Assembly: GCF_015354405.1 (NCBI RefSeq)
Contig: NZ_JADKYP010000013.1
Coordinates: forward strand, 62,001 to 126,000
Direction: 5' to 3'
Source: Nocardia sp. BSTN01
GTDB taxonomy: Bacteria; Actinomycetota; Actinomycetes; Mycobacteriales; Mycobacteriaceae
Length of the DNA: 64,000 nucleotides
In this document: piece after piece, positions 16,261-26,743 of the stretch
Numbering within the stretch: position 1 is the first letter of the stretch
Layout: each line of letters starts with the position of its first letter
The notes under the pieces: generated by a model
Databases searched by the model: none
What the model was told of the DNA's origin: nothing
The model's input: only the letters and a program-made list of their open reading frames with translations
Program-made: the position numbers and the translations under genes

Positions 16261-18414
16261 TCAGTCATGCGCGAAGCTGATCGAGGGCAGGATCCGGCGC
16301 AACCACCGCGGTGACGCCCAGGCCCGGTGACCGGTCAGGCGCAACAGCACCGGCAGCAGCACCAGTCGCACCGCGGCGGCGTCCAGTAGCACGGCCACGC
16401 CGAGAATTACGCCCATCTCCTTGGGCGGTAGCGGATCGGCGAGCGAGAAGGTGAAGAACACCGCCACCATGACCGCCGCGGCGGCGAAGATCACCCGGCC
16501 CGAATGGGCCAGTCCGTCCACCAGGGCGCGGCTCGGGTCCCCGGACCGCTCGTAGTGCTCCTTCGCCGTCGCCAGCAGGAAGACCGTGTAGTCCATGGCG
16601 ATGGCGAAGATCATCGCGAAGAAGAACACCGGACCCCAGCCGTCGAGGAATCCCTGCGGGCGGAAACCGAGCAGGCCCGCCCCATGGCCGTCCTGGAAGA
16701 TCAGTTTCGCCACTCCGAACGCCGCCGCCGTCGACAGCAGACTCACCACCGTGCCCAGCGCCGCGATCAGCGGAGCCTGCAACGCCACCAGCAGCAGGGC
16801 GAAGCCGAGCACCAGGATGATTCCGACGATGATCGGGAAGTAGTGGTTCAGCGCGTGTTGCAGGTCCAGATTCTCCGCGGGTGCGCCGCCGACCAGCGCT
16901 CCGGCCGGCAGCCGGTCGCGCAGGTGATCGAGGATCGTGGCCATCCGCGCGTCGGAGGGATCGACGTTGGGCAGCGCCTGCATCATCGCCAGTCCGCTGC
17001 CGTCGCGGGCGGGCTGCGGCGGGGTGACCATCGCGATCCCGTCGACCGCCGAGGCGGCATTCGCCACCGCACCGGATTCCGTTGCGGGCGCGATGATCTG
17101 CAACATTCCGGGAGCGCCCTCGCCCATCTGCGCCTGCACCAACTCGTAACCCTGACGAACCGGCGCGTCCGCGGGCACGACCTGGATCGACGGCATCGCG
17201 ACCTTCAGCCCGGTCACCGGGATCGCGAGCGCGACCAGCACCAGCAGCGCGGCGATCGCGAACGGCCACGGCCGATCGTGCAGGATCCGGCCCCAGGCCG
17301 CGAACCGCGGTGAGCGGTGCTGCCGGCGGCCGATCCGCGGCAGCGATCCGGCGTTGATCCGGTCACCCAGCGCTCCCAGCGCGGCGGGAAGCAGAGTCAG
17401 CGTCGCCAGCAGCACGAACGCCACCGCGAACATGATGCCGACGGCCATCGTCCGCACCGCGGGAGCCGGCACGATCAGCACCGCCGACAAGCTGACCAGC
17501 ACCGTCAGCCCGGACAGCACCACGGCCTTACCCGCCGTGCTCATGGTCTCGGCGACCGCCGCACGTGGATCAGCACTCGCCGCGAGCGCGCCGCGGAAGC
17601 GGGCGACGATGAACAGGGCGTAGTCGATTCCCAGCGCCAGGGCGAACATCATCGCGAAGTTCATGGCCCACACCGAAATCGGCGTCACATGGTTGAGCAG
17701 CACCAGACCGCCGGCCGAGGCGATCAAGCCGGCCAGGGTGAGCAGCAGCGGCAGTCCGGCCGCCACCAGCGATCCGAAGGCGACCACCATGATCGCGAGG
17801 GTCACCGGCCAGGAGAACATCTCGGCCTTCAACATCGCATCGTGGTTGGCCTTGTTGAAGTCGCTCCACAACGCCGACGCACCGGTCGGATAGACCTCGA
17901 TTCCGTTGCCCGACAACGCCGTCAGCGCGTCCTTGTGGGCATCGACCGCCTTCACCATGTCGTCGGTCGAGGCCGCGGCGCCGGCGATGAGGATTCCGGT
18001 GTGCCCGTCCGGGCTGATCGACCTCCCCGGCTGGGGTGACACCACCTCGCCGAAGCGCGAATCACCGGCGAAGATCGCGGTCATCCGGCCGAGCACCGAC
18101 TGCACCTGCGGACTCTCGACGGTCCGGCTGTCGGAATGCACCACGACCTGCACCGCTGCCGACGAATTGCCGCCGAAGTGCTGCTGAGCCAGCTCACGCA
18201 CGCGCACCGAATCCGACCCGTTCGCCTGCCAGCCGGCGCCCGCGAGGGAATTGAACACACTCGGCGCCGCGGCTCCGAGCGCCACCAGCACGAGCAGCCA
18301 GACCCCGAACACGATCCGGGCGTGGCCGGCCATGGCGGCTCCCAGTCTGCTCAGCATTCCGCCGGGGCCTCGCGTCGTGGCCGCCGGCGGTGACACGACC
18401 TGCGTTTCGGTCAT
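16261..18414 (-). CDS. MmpL-family RND transporter
   Basis: 717 residues with the MmpL/YdfJ plan: first helix near 30-50, a large extracytoplasmic loop, a five-helix block with GIDYALFIVARFR near 270, a second loop, and a second block with AIAMDYTVFLLATAKEHYERSGD near 615. Such proteins export lipids, siderophores or toxic compounds using the proton gradient. Start ATG at 18414 follows GAGGAGGTG. Two CsoR/CstR-type operators lie 17-67 nt upstream, so expression is probably induced by the signal that releases the repressor, which is unusual for this family. Confidence 0.9.
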   Translation of the reverse strand: MTETQVVSPPAATTRGPGGMLSRLGAAMAGHARIVFGVWLLVLVALGAAAPSVFNSLAGAGWQANGSDSVRVRELAQQHFGGNSSAAVQVVVHSDSRTVESPQVQSVLGRMTAIFAGDSRFGEVVSPQPGRSISPDGHTGILIAGAAASTDDMVKAVDAHKDALTALSGNGIEVYPTGASALWSDFNKANHDAMLKAEMFSWPVTLAIMVVAFGSLVAAGLPLLLTLAGLIASAGGLVLLNHVTPISVWAMNFAMMFALALGIDYALFIVARFRGALAASADPRAAVAETMSTAGKAVVLSGLTVLVSLSAVLIVPAPAVRTMAVGIMFAVAFVLLATLTLLPAALGALGDRINAGSLPRIGRRQHRSPRFAAWGRILHDRPWPFAIAALLVLVALAIPVTGLKVAMPSIQVVPADAPVRQGYELVQAQMGEGAPGMLQIIAPATESGAVANAASAVDGIAMVTPPQPARDGSGLAMMQALPNVDPSDARMATILDHLRDRLPAGALVGGAPAENLDLQHALNHYFPIIVGIILVLGFALLLVALQAPLIAALGTVVSLLSTAAAFGVAKLIFQDGHGAGLLGFRPQGFLDGWGPVFFFAMIFAIAMDYTVFLLATAKEHYERSGDPSRALVDGLAHSGRVIFAAAAVMVAVFFTFSLADPLPPKEMGVILGVAVLLDAAAVRLVLLPVLLRLTGHRAWASPRWLRRILPSISFAHD

Positions 18415-18430
18415 AAAGCACACCTCCTCG

Positions 18431-18481
18431 ATACCCCTGGGGGTATATTTCATCTAGCGGCCAACATACCCCAGGGGGTAT
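18431..18481. promoter_or_regulatory. two CsoR/CstR-type operators between mmpL and the DsbA-like gene
   Basis: ATACCCCTGGGGGTAT at 18431-18446 and ATACCCCAGGGGGTAT at 18466-18481, centre-to-centre 35 nt. Each is an exact inverted repeat around a 2-nt centre and matches the core of the site at 16227-16244. They lie between divergent genes and could control both. Confidence 0.8.
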
Positions 18482-18546
18482 CTGGCACGCAAAGGTGCGC
18501 TCGGCCACATCCGGGTACACCGGCCGTGAAGACGAAAGGAGACGAC

Positions 18547-19155
18547 ATGACGGATATCGCGCTGTATGTGGACCCGGTCTGCCCGTTCAGCTGGGTCACC
18601 GCGCGCTGGCTGCAGACCAGCGCCGACGCTCACGTCACGCTGCGGCAGATGAGCCTGGCCGAACTCAACGAGGGACAGGACGTCGACGACGACCAACGGC
18701 CGATGATCGAACGATCGCGGCGCCTCGGGCGGGTCTTCGCCGCCGTCACCCGCCGACACGGAGACGACGGGTTCGACCGGCTGTATCAGGAGTTCGCAAC
18801 CGTGGCGCACACGCGCAAGGAACCGATCACCGACGAGACGATCGCCGCCGTGCTCACCCGCCTGAATCTGGATCCGGCGCTCGCCGCGGCCGCCGACGAC
18901 GCCGGCCTCGACGCTGTCGTCGCCGAGACGCATCGGGCCGCCCAGCAGGCCCTCGGGCAAACCAGCGGAAGTCCGATCGCCGTCGTCGACGGCCGCGCAT
19001 TCTCCGGACCCGTGTTGACGAAGATTCCCGATCCGCGGCAGGGAAAGCAGCTGTTCGAAGCGGTGGTCACCCTTGCCTCCACGCCGGAGTTCGCGGCTGT
19101 GCAGAGTCCGTACTCCGGGCCGCCGGACACCACCGAACCCGCCGCCGGCACCTGA
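18547..19155 (+). CDS. DsbA-fold thioredoxin-like protein
   Basis: 202 residues beginning TDIALYVDPVCPFSWVTARWL. This is the DsbA-like fold of the mycothiol-dependent reductase (Rv2466c) type, but the active site reads C12-P-F-S15 rather than CPWC, so only one redox Cys is present. A cis-proline-type segment GQTSGSPIAVVDGRAFSGPVLTKIP follows near 150. Monothiol members usually act as transferases or use mycothiol. Start ATG at 18547 follows GAAAGGAGACGAC. It is divergent from the mmpL gene across two CsoR/CstR operators. Confidence 0.8.
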   Translation: MTDIALYVDPVCPFSWVTARWLQTSADAHVTLRQMSLAELNEGQDVDDDQRPMIERSRRLGRVFAAVTRRHGDDGFDRLYQEFATVAHTRKEPITDETIAAVLTRLNLDPALAAAADDAGLDAVVAETHRAAQQALGQTSGSPIAVVDGRAFSGPVLTKIPDPRQGKQLFEAVVTLASTPEFAAVQSPYSGPPDTTEPAAGT

Positions 19156-19182
19156 GAGCGCGGACGAACTCGAGGCGGGCCG

Positions 19183-19196
19183 GTGACCTTCGGCCC
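19183..19196 (+). promoter_or_regulatory. DosR-like box upstream of the hibernation-factor gene
   Basis: GTGACCTTCGGCCC ends 49 nt before the ATG at 19246. Confidence 0.6.
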
Positions 19197-19245
19197 TGGC
19201 CCGAGCGCCGGCGATGCGGTGGTATCGACGCGAAGGAGCGTGACC

Positions 19246-20067
19246 ATGAACTTCGCGAGCATCGCGCCGGGCGCTCGGCACGGCACCGCACGCCGCGCCG
19301 AATCCGACGACCAGGGCCCCGGGTACGACCGGCCCACCGTCGACATCCGGCTCGGTGATCGAGTCCCCAGCATGTTCGGCGAATACGCGCGGCGGCGCAT
19401 CGGCGACGCCGCGCGTTGCGCACCTTCGCCGGTGGCGTCGATCCGGGTCCGCCTGGCCGACCATCGCGAGTCGGCGCTCGCGAATCCGTTCGTGGCACAG
19501 GCCGATATCGTCGCCGCGCGATTGCTGCGGGTGCAGGTGACCGGAGCAACGGCACGCGAGGCGGTGGATCTGCTGCAGACGCGGACACGCGCTCGGCTGC
19601 GCATGCCGACCGGCGGAGGAGCGGCGCAGCAGCAGCGATGTGATCCGCCGGCCGCCACGCTGCTCTATCTGCGCCCGGTCACACAACGGAAAATCATGCG
19701 CACCAAGTGTTTTCATCTGCTCGACCGAACGGCGGCAGAGGCCGCGGCCGATATGGCGCTGATGGACTACGACTTCTGGTTGTTCACCGAGTCCGGCGCG
19801 GATACCGAGAGCGTGCTCGCGCGCACCACCGGCGGTCACTACCGGTTGACTCGGCTCGACGAACGCGCGCCGACCGCCGATGCGGCGAATCTGCCGCTCA
19901 CCATCGCCGAGGCCCCGGCTCCGGTTCTCGACCGCGCCGAGGCCCTGACCCGGCTCCAGTTGAGCGGTTCACCGTTCCTCTTCTACCGCGATCGCGAACT
20001 CGATCGCGGCGGCGTGTTTTATCACCGCTACGACGGTCACTACGGATTCATCACCTCGCGACGATGA
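19246..20067 (+). CDS. ribosome hibernation factor, RafH/Rv0079-like (HPF family)
   Basis: 273 residues. The N-terminal half has an HPF-type pattern (VASIRVRLADHRESALANPFVAQADIVAARLLRVQVTG), the C-terminal half the dimer-forming domain repeated twice: AALMDYDFWLFTESGADTESVLART and LQLSGSPFLFYRDRELDRGGVFYHRYDGHYGFI. M. tuberculosis Rv0079, a DosR-regulon product, has the same ending style (AMDYDVHLFTDAETG, SRYDGNLGLI) and binds ribosomes in hypoxia. Start ATG at 19246 follows GAAGGAGCG. The upstream DosR-like box agrees with hypoxic control. Confidence 0.85.
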   Translation: MNFASIAPGARHGTARRAESDDQGPGYDRPTVDIRLGDRVPSMFGEYARRRIGDAARCAPSPVASIRVRLADHRESALANPFVAQADIVAARLLRVQVTGATAREAVDLLQTRTRARLRMPTGGGAAQQQRCDPPAATLLYLRPVTQRKIMRTKCFHLLDRTAAEAAADMALMDYDFWLFTESGADTESVLARTTGGHYRLTRLDERAPTADAANLPLTIAEAPAPVLDRAEALTRLQLSGSPFLFYRDRELDRGGVFYHRYDGHYGFITSRR

Positions 20068-20090
20068 ATCCGCCGAAGGCCTCCCAGCGG

Positions 20091-20104
20091 TGGACCTTCG
20101 CCCC
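20091..20104 (+). promoter_or_regulatory. weak DosR-like box upstream of the flavin-oxidase-fold gene
   Basis: TGGACCTTCGCCCC ends 68 nt before the GTG at 20173. The right half departs from GTCCC/GGCCC by one base, so support is moderate. Confidence 0.45.
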
Positions 20105-20172
20105 TAGCAGCACCGCCCGCGCGGTGGTGGCATGAACAGACCGGATGCTCAGCTCCCGAGAGGTACCGCATC

Positions 20173-20682
20173 GTGATACCGCCCGACCACACCGACGACG
20201 GCGCACCCAACTCCACGGTCGCCCTCGGCCGTGCGGAGGCGATGCGGCTGCTGGCCGGAATCGCTTACGGCCGAGTGGTTTTCACCCGCGACGCACTACC
20301 GGCCATTCGCCCCGTCAACCATGTCGTCGAAGCCGACGGGCGCGTCGTGGTGCGCACCCGGCTCACGTCCCGGCTGACCTCGGCGATCCGAGCCGATTCC
20401 GGAGTGGTCGTCGCCTACGAGGCCGACGACATCGACCCCGGCACCCACACCGGCTGGTCGGTCGTGGTGACCGGTCTGGCGCGGCCGGTCGCCGATCCGC
20501 ACCGGGTCGCGCGATACGAGCGACTGCTGCGACCGTGGACAGCGGCGGCCATGGATACGGTCGTCGAAATCGAACCCACCATCGTGACCGGTATCCGTCT
20601 CGTCGGCGCACCGGAGTCACCCGGCCCGCCGGCACCACCGATCCCCTCGCCGAAAGTCGAAAAGAATGACCTATCACGATGA
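20173..20682 (+). CDS. pyridoxamine-5'-phosphate-oxidase-fold flavoprotein (Rv3129-like)
   Basis: 169 residues with a split-barrel flavin fold: [46 protein letters not shown], then [30 protein letters not shown] and the closing strand [14 protein letters not shown]. This is the pattern of the PNPOx-like DosR-regulon protein Rv3129. Cofactor may be FMN, F420 or haem. GTG start at 20173 follows GAGAGG. The end overlaps the DUF2267 gene by 17 nt, so the two are probably one transcript. Confidence 0.8.
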   Translation: MIPPDHTDDGAPNSTVALGRAEAMRLLAGIAYGRVVFTRDALPAIRPVNHVVEADGRVVVRTRLTSRLTSAIRADSGVVVAYEADDIDPGTHTGWSVVVTGLARPVADPHRVARYERLLRPWTAAAMDTVVEIEPTIVTGIRLVGAPESPGPPAPPIPSPKVEKNDLSR

Positions 20683-21127
20683 TCCGTTCGCTCCGGCCCT
20701 GAACACCGCCCACACCTGGTTGCGAACCGTCGCCGACCGGCTGGCCACCGAGGACCGGACCTTCGCCCTGCGCGCGCTGCGCGCCTGGCTGCATACCGTG
20801 CGCGACCGCCTCGACGTCCCCGTGGCCGCGCATTTCAGCGCTCAATTGCCCGAATTGCTGCGCGGCATCTTCTACGAGGGCTGGGTGCCCGCCCATGTTC
20901 CCGTGCACCACGACGTCGCCTCCTTCGTCGACGCGTTCGCCCACGAGGCGGGCGTGAGCGCCGACGAGGCGGTGGCGTTGATCGGCGCCGTGACGATCGC
21001 ACTGTCCGATGTGTTCTCCCCCGGACATCTCGACCACGTTCTCGCGGTGGTCCCCGAGCCACTGCGTGCGGTGCTGGTCGGCAGCGAACTCAACGGAACC
21101 GCCGCGACGGTTCCCGGGGACGCGTAG
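20666..21127 (+). CDS. DUF2267 domain protein
   Basis: 153 residues, helical, with the DUF2267 pattern: [63 protein letters not shown] followed by a second similar unit ending [23 protein letters not shown]. Function unknown; such proteins are frequent in stress-inducible operons of actinobacteria. Its ATG lies inside the preceding gene, implying translational coupling and shared DosR control. Confidence 0.8.
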   Translation: MTYHDDPFAPALNTAHTWLRTVADRLATEDRTFALRALRAWLHTVRDRLDVPVAAHFSAQLPELLRGIFYEGWVPAHVPVHHDVASFVDAFAHEAGVSADEAVALIGAVTIALSDVFSPGHLDHVLAVVPEPLRAVLVGSELNGTAATVPGDA

Positions 21128-21162
21128 CCGCCGGCGACGAGGAAGTTCCAGCAACCAGGAAA

Positions 21163-21176
21163 AGGACTTTCGTCCA
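21163..21176 (+). promoter_or_regulatory. DosR-like box upstream of dosR (autoregulatory)
   Basis: AGGACTTTCGTCCA, whose inner 12 nt GGAC-TTTC-GTCC form an exact palindrome outside the centre, ends 67 nt before the dosR ATG. Autoregulation of dosR is known in mycobacteria. Confidence 0.7.
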
Positions 21177-21243
21177 TGATGAGTCGCTGAGCAGGCGATT
21201 ATGGTAGGTACATTCGCCGCTTCTCCGATTGGACGCACTCGCC

Positions 21244-21888
21244 ATGATCAAGGTGTTCCTGGTCGACGACCACGAAATCGTCCGCCGCGGACTGAGCGAC
21301 CTGCTCGACGGCGACCCGGAGTTGTCGGTCGTCGGTGAAGCGGGATCGGTGTCCCAGGCCCTCGCTCGCATCCCCGCGTTGCGGCCCGATGTCGCGGTGC
21401 TCGATGTCCGCCTGCCCGACGGAAACGGCATCGAGCTGTGCCGGGAGTTGCTGTCGAAGGTCGACGGCCTGCGCTGCCTGATCCTCACCTCCTTCACCGA
21501 CGAACACGCCATGCTCGACGCCATTCTGGCCGGTGCCAGCGGTTATGTGGTCAAGGACATCAAAGGCATGGAGCTGGCCCGCGCTGTGAAGGATGTCGGC
21601 GCCGGGAAATCGCTGCTGGACAACCGGGCCGCCGCCGCACTGATGGAGCAGCTGCGCCACGGCACCGAGCCCGACGGCCCGCTGGCGACGCTGACCGAGC
21701 AGGAACGCACACTGCTCGACCTGCTCGGCGAGGGTCTCACCAACCGCGAGATCGCCGACCGCATGTTCCTGGCCGAGAAGACCGTCAAGAACTACGTGTC
21801 GCGGCTGCTGGCCAAACTCGGTATGCAGCGGCGCACCCAGGCGGCCGTCTACGCCACCAAACTGCATTCGCGCACCGCCGCGGAGTAG
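21244..21888 (+). CDS. dosR: DosR/DevR-type response regulator
   Basis: 214 residues in NarL/LuxR order: receiver domain [17 protein letters not shown] with phosphoacceptor Asp54 in [10 protein letters not shown], then a LuxR HTH from about residue 150 ([22 protein letters not shown]). The DNA-contacting residues of mycobacterial DosR, Lys179, Lys182 and Asn183, occur at the same numbers (EKTVKNYV), which explains why the boxes resemble the mycobacterial consensus. ATG at 21244 is preferred over TTG at 21229. The kinase gene follows only after an intervening Acg gene. Function: master activator of the hypoxia/NO dormancy regulon. Confidence 0.95.
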   Translation: MIKVFLVDDHEIVRRGLSDLLDGDPELSVVGEAGSVSQALARIPALRPDVAVLDVRLPDGNGIELCRELLSKVDGLRCLILTSFTDEHAMLDAILAGASGYVVKDIKGMELARAVKDVGAGKSLLDNRAAAALMEQLRHGTEPDGPLATLTEQERTLLDLLGEGLTNREIADRMFLAEKTVKNYVSRLLAKLGMQRRTQAAVYATKLHSRTAAE

Positions 21889-21900
21889 CCCGGACCGCCG

Positions 21901-21914
21901 GTGACCATCGGCCC
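21901..21914 (+). promoter_or_regulatory. DosR-like box upstream of the second Acg gene
   Basis: GTGACCATCGGCCC starts 13 nt after the dosR stop and ends 58 nt before the ATG at 21973, giving this gene its own promoter inside the dosR-dosS interval. Confidence 0.65.
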
Positions 21915-21972
21915 CACCGTGCGGGATCAATGCCCGTATTCGCATCGCCGTGTGGTTGTGAGACTGGACACC

Positions 21973-22971
21973 ATGACCACGGCAAAGCATTCGACAATCG
22001 TCGACACGCCCGACGACCGGACGGTCGCGGCAGTGGTCGAGCTGGCGCAGCGAGCACCCTCGGTCCACAACACTCAACCCTGGCGCTGGGTCTTCGATCG
22101 GCATCAGCTGCTCTTGTACACCGATCCGGATCGCATCCTCGCCGGCGCGGACCCGCACGGCCGCGAGCAGGTGATCAGCTGCGGCACGGTACTGCATCAC
22201 GCCCGCACCGCCTTCGCCGCCCGGGACTGGCATACCGATATCGTGCGGATGCCCGATCCGCAGCGGCCCGGACTCATGGCGGTCCTCGAATTCCGGCCGT
22301 GGGGCGACCCGCCGGACGGAATCCCGCATCGCGCGGCGGCCATCACCCATCGATACGCCGACCGGCTGCCGATGGACGCACCCCGGCACTGGGAGCAAGT
22401 GGCGCCGAGGCTGCGCGCGCTCGTCACCCCGCACGACCTCGACTTCGACGAATTCCCCGCCGACATCCGCGCCCGGGTCGCCGCGATCTCGTGCGCCGCC
22501 GCGGCGGCTCGCCGTGACGACTGGATGTACCAGGACGAATTGCACTGGTGGGCAGGGCATGTCGATGGTTCCGAGGGCGTCCCCGCCAGCGGTCTGATCT
22601 CCGATGCCGAACTCGCGCGAGTCGACGTCGCCCGGGCCTTCCCGTCGGCGCCGCATTCGGAGCGCCGCGCCGGTCGCCTCGATCACGCCCGGCTCGTCGC
22701 GATCAGCTCACCGGAGGACGCACGGCCGTACTGGCTCCGCACCGGCGAGGCACTGTCCGCGGTACTGCTCGAGTGCACCGCCACGGGACTGGGAACCTGC
22801 CCGGTCACGCACCTCACGGAGGTGCCCGCGGGTCGCCGGGCCCTGGCCGCACTGCTCCCGCATCACGACTTCCCGCAGGTCCTGGTCCGCATCGGCAACT
22901 CCCCCACGGACGAGCCGATCCCGCCCTCGACCCCGCGCCGCGACGTCGACGAGGTGCTGACCTTCCTGTGA
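21973..22971 (+). CDS. Acg-family FMN-binding nitroreductase-like protein (copy 2)
   Basis: 332 residues, clearly paralogous to the protein at 12778-13767: RAPSVHNTQPWRW near residues 30-42, VISCGTVLHHARTAFAARDW, DELHWWAGHVDG and GTCPVTHLTEVPAGRRAL. Known relatives are DosR-controlled and may store or sequester FMN. It separates the dosR and dosS genes and has its own DosR-like box, so it may also help drive dosS as a polycistronic message; the 175-nt gap to dosS leaves room for another promoter. Confidence 0.9.
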   Translation: MTTAKHSTIVDTPDDRTVAAVVELAQRAPSVHNTQPWRWVFDRHQLLLYTDPDRILAGADPHGREQVISCGTVLHHARTAFAARDWHTDIVRMPDPQRPGLMAVLEFRPWGDPPDGIPHRAAAITHRYADRLPMDAPRHWEQVAPRLRALVTPHDLDFDEFPADIRARVAAISCAAAAARRDDWMYQDELHWWAGHVDGSEGVPASGLISDAELARVDVARAFPSAPHSERRAGRLDHARLVAISSPEDARPYWLRTGEALSAVLLECTATGLGTCPVTHLTEVPAGRRALAALLPHHDFPQVLVRIGNSPTDEPIPPSTPRRDVDEVLTFL

Positions 22972-23131
22972 CGCTGATATCGGAGGACTACGCCTGTCGA
23001 CGTTCTCCGCCACGAGCACTGTTCGAGCGCACACCCACCGTCCGACCGGCAGATATCTGTTGCGGCCAAGGGCATGGCGGTAGGCTTTGCGCAAGCGTAA
23101 ACACCGACGTTTCGCGTTACTCGGACAGTGA

Positions 23132-24865
<1,734 letters not shown>

Positions 24866-24905
24866 CCACCCCCGCCGACTGCCACCGAACCCGGTGCGAC
24901 GCAAT

Positions 24906-25817
24906 CTATTCGGCCGGTCGCCGCACCACGGTGATGGGGCATTCCACCGACTGCGCCAATGCCGCGCTGGTGGAGCCGAGGAGCATTCCGGTGAATCCGC
25001 CGCGGCCGTGGCTGCCGACGACCACCAGCTGCGCGTTCTCCGACGCATCGAGCAGGGAGCGCACCGGCCGGTCGAGCACCATTTCGCGACGCACCTTCAC
25101 GTCCGGATACCGTTCGGAGTATCCGGCCAGGTTCTCGGCCAGCACCGCGTCCTCGGACTCCCGGATCGCGTCCCAGCCGACGATCGCCGGGTCGAGGCCG
25201 CTGCTGCGGTCGCTCCACGCGTGCAGCACGACCAGTCCGACGGTGCGCCGCGACGCCTCCGCGAAGGCGAATTCGAGCGCCGGCGCACTGTTCGCCGTGC
25301 CGTCGACGCCGACCAGAACCGGCTTCACCGCCGTGACGGCGTCGGTCGCCGATATCGAATGCACCACGGTCACCGGGCAATTCGCGTGCCGGATGATCGC
25401 CGAGGACACCGAACCCAGCAGGCCACGCCGGATGGCGCCCAGGCCACGGCTGCCCACCACGATCCCCTCCGCCTGATCGGACTGTGCGATCAGATGCCCG
25501 ATGACGGCGTCGGTGGTGATCTCGGTGGTGATCACCGGCGTACGGTCCGGTGTCGCGGCGCGGGCGATGCGGGCGGCCTCGACGAGGATGCGTTCCGCGT
25601 CCACGCGCAGCCAGCTCATATCGTCCTCGGTGAGGATCGGGGCGGGCCCCAGCCCGCCCGCGACCGAGATCGAGGTGACCAGATGCAGGCGGCAGTCGCG
25701 CAGGGCGGCATCGGCGGCGGCCCAGGCGGCCGCGTGATAACCGACGGCCGAGCCGTCGACCGCGGCGACGATCGGCCGATCGATATGCCGCTGCGGTACG
25801 GCGGAATGCTCGGTCAT
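24906..25817 (-). CDS. tandem universal stress protein
   Basis: 303 residues, two USP domains. Both carry an ATP-binding G-2x-G-9x-G(S/T) motif: GSRGLGAIRRGLLGSVSS near 140 and GSHGRGGFTGMLLGSTSA near 275, so both may bind nucleotide as in Rv2623. Starts VAAVDGSAVGYHAA. Follows the Rv1733c-like gene by 25 nt on the same strand and is likely co-transcribed from the DosR-like box at 26509-26522. It ends convergently with dosS. Confidence 0.9.
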   Translation of the reverse strand: MTEHSAVPQRHIDRPIVAAVDGSAVGYHAAAWAAADAALRDCRLHLVTSISVAGGLGPAPILTEDDMSWLRVDAERILVEAARIARAATPDRTPVITTEITTDAVIGHLIAQSDQAEGIVVGSRGLGAIRRGLLGSVSSAIIRHANCPVTVVHSISATDAVTAVKPVLVGVDGTANSAPALEFAFAEASRRTVGLVVLHAWSDRSSGLDPAIVGWDAIRESEDAVLAENLAGYSERYPDVKVRREMVLDRPVRSLLDASENAQLVVVGSHGRGGFTGMLLGSTSAALAQSVECPITVVRRPAE

Positions 25818-25842
25818 GATGTTCTCCTCGTGAATCGTGTGT

Positions 25843-26436
25843 TTACGGAGTTCCTATGGGGCGACTGATTTTTCGCCATTCCCGGCCCCAGCCGGCACGA
25901 TGGCGCACGCCGAAGGCCCAGCCCGTCAGCCATACCAGTGCCGCCGTGGCGAAACAGATTTCGACGAAGGTGGCCATTCCCAGCCCGACGCCGCGCATCG
26001 CGGCGGTGTCGGCGGGCAGCGGCGCGGCGGTCGGGCGGCCGTCGGGGGCCAGCCACATGGTCACCTGCTGCCCGGGATGCGCCGAGGCGGCCACGGTTGT
26101 CGTGGCTTCGCCGGATCGCCCGTCGTGCGTCCACCGAACCGTGGCTTCGTAACGATCGGCGGACACGTCCATCGATGCCGCCGTCGTACGGACCGGATCG
26201 GTGACAATCGTGGCGGTAACCGCCGTCTTCGCCGCGTTCTCGCCGCGAATCTGCACGGCGGCATCGGTGTAGCGGGCCGTGCCCATCGCCGCGCAGATCG
26301 GCACCGCGGCGAGAACCACGACGACGGCCAGGATCCGGATGACGGACTCGATCCGGTCCGACGGCCGCATCAGCCGGTTCGCCGCCCAGGGACCGGTACG
26401 CCACGCGCGCAGGGCCAACGACGGATACCGAGTCAT
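25843..26436 (-). CDS. Rv1733c-like two-helix membrane protein
   Basis: 197 residues. Membrane helix about 34-54 (VIRILAVVVVLAAVPICAAMG), an extracytoplasmic stretch of about 95 residues (RYTDAAVQIRGENAAKTAVTATIV ... WLAPDGRPTAAPLP), then a second helix about 150-172 and a basic tail. This matches the known DosR-regulon antigen Rv1733c of M. tuberculosis in length, topology and wording (HPGQQVTMWLAPDG). Function unknown. Its promoter region has a DosR-like box 72 nt upstream. Confidence 0.85.
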   Translation of the reverse strand: MTRYPSLALRAWRTGPWAANRLMRPSDRIESVIRILAVVVVLAAVPICAAMGTARYTDAAVQIRGENAAKTAVTATIVTDPVRTTAASMDVSADRYEATVRWTHDGRSGEATTTVAASAHPGQQVTMWLAPDGRPTAAPLPADTAAMRGVGLGMATFVEICFATAALVWLTGWAFGVRHRAGWGREWRKISRPIGTP

Positions 26437-26508
26437 GTCGTCATCTCCTCACAGCCGGGTCACGACGTCGTTCGCACTCAGCATCGCGCCCGGACAGCGG
26501 GCGGGGCA

Positions 26509-26522
26509 CGGCCGAAAGTCAC
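26509..26522 (-). promoter_or_regulatory. DosR-like box upstream of the Rv1733c-like gene
   Basis: On the minus strand GTGACTTTCGGCCG, 72 nt upstream of the ATG at 26436. Confidence 0.6.
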
Positions 26523-26632
26523 CGGAACGCCGAGTCTTCGGACAGTCGTGGTCGTCGTGACGGTCGGCGCCGCGGTAACCGTCGGCCGGTCGCCGGGCGT
26601 CCGGCTCCGGTGGACCCTCGTGACGGCAGGGC

Positions 26633-26646
26633 GGGACCAAAGGCCC
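26633..26646 (+). promoter_or_regulatory. DosR-like box upstream of the USP-SRPBCC operon
   Basis: GGGACCAAAGGCCC, one of the strongest matches, ends 97 nt before the ATG at 26744. Confidence 0.7.
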
Positions 26647-26743
26647 TGGTGGCGCTTCCCTGTGTCGGGAAAGGTCGGGGTATGGCAGCAATCACTTGCG
26701 GGGTCGGCGCGCGGCGGGTCGATCCGGGTGAAAGGACATACCG

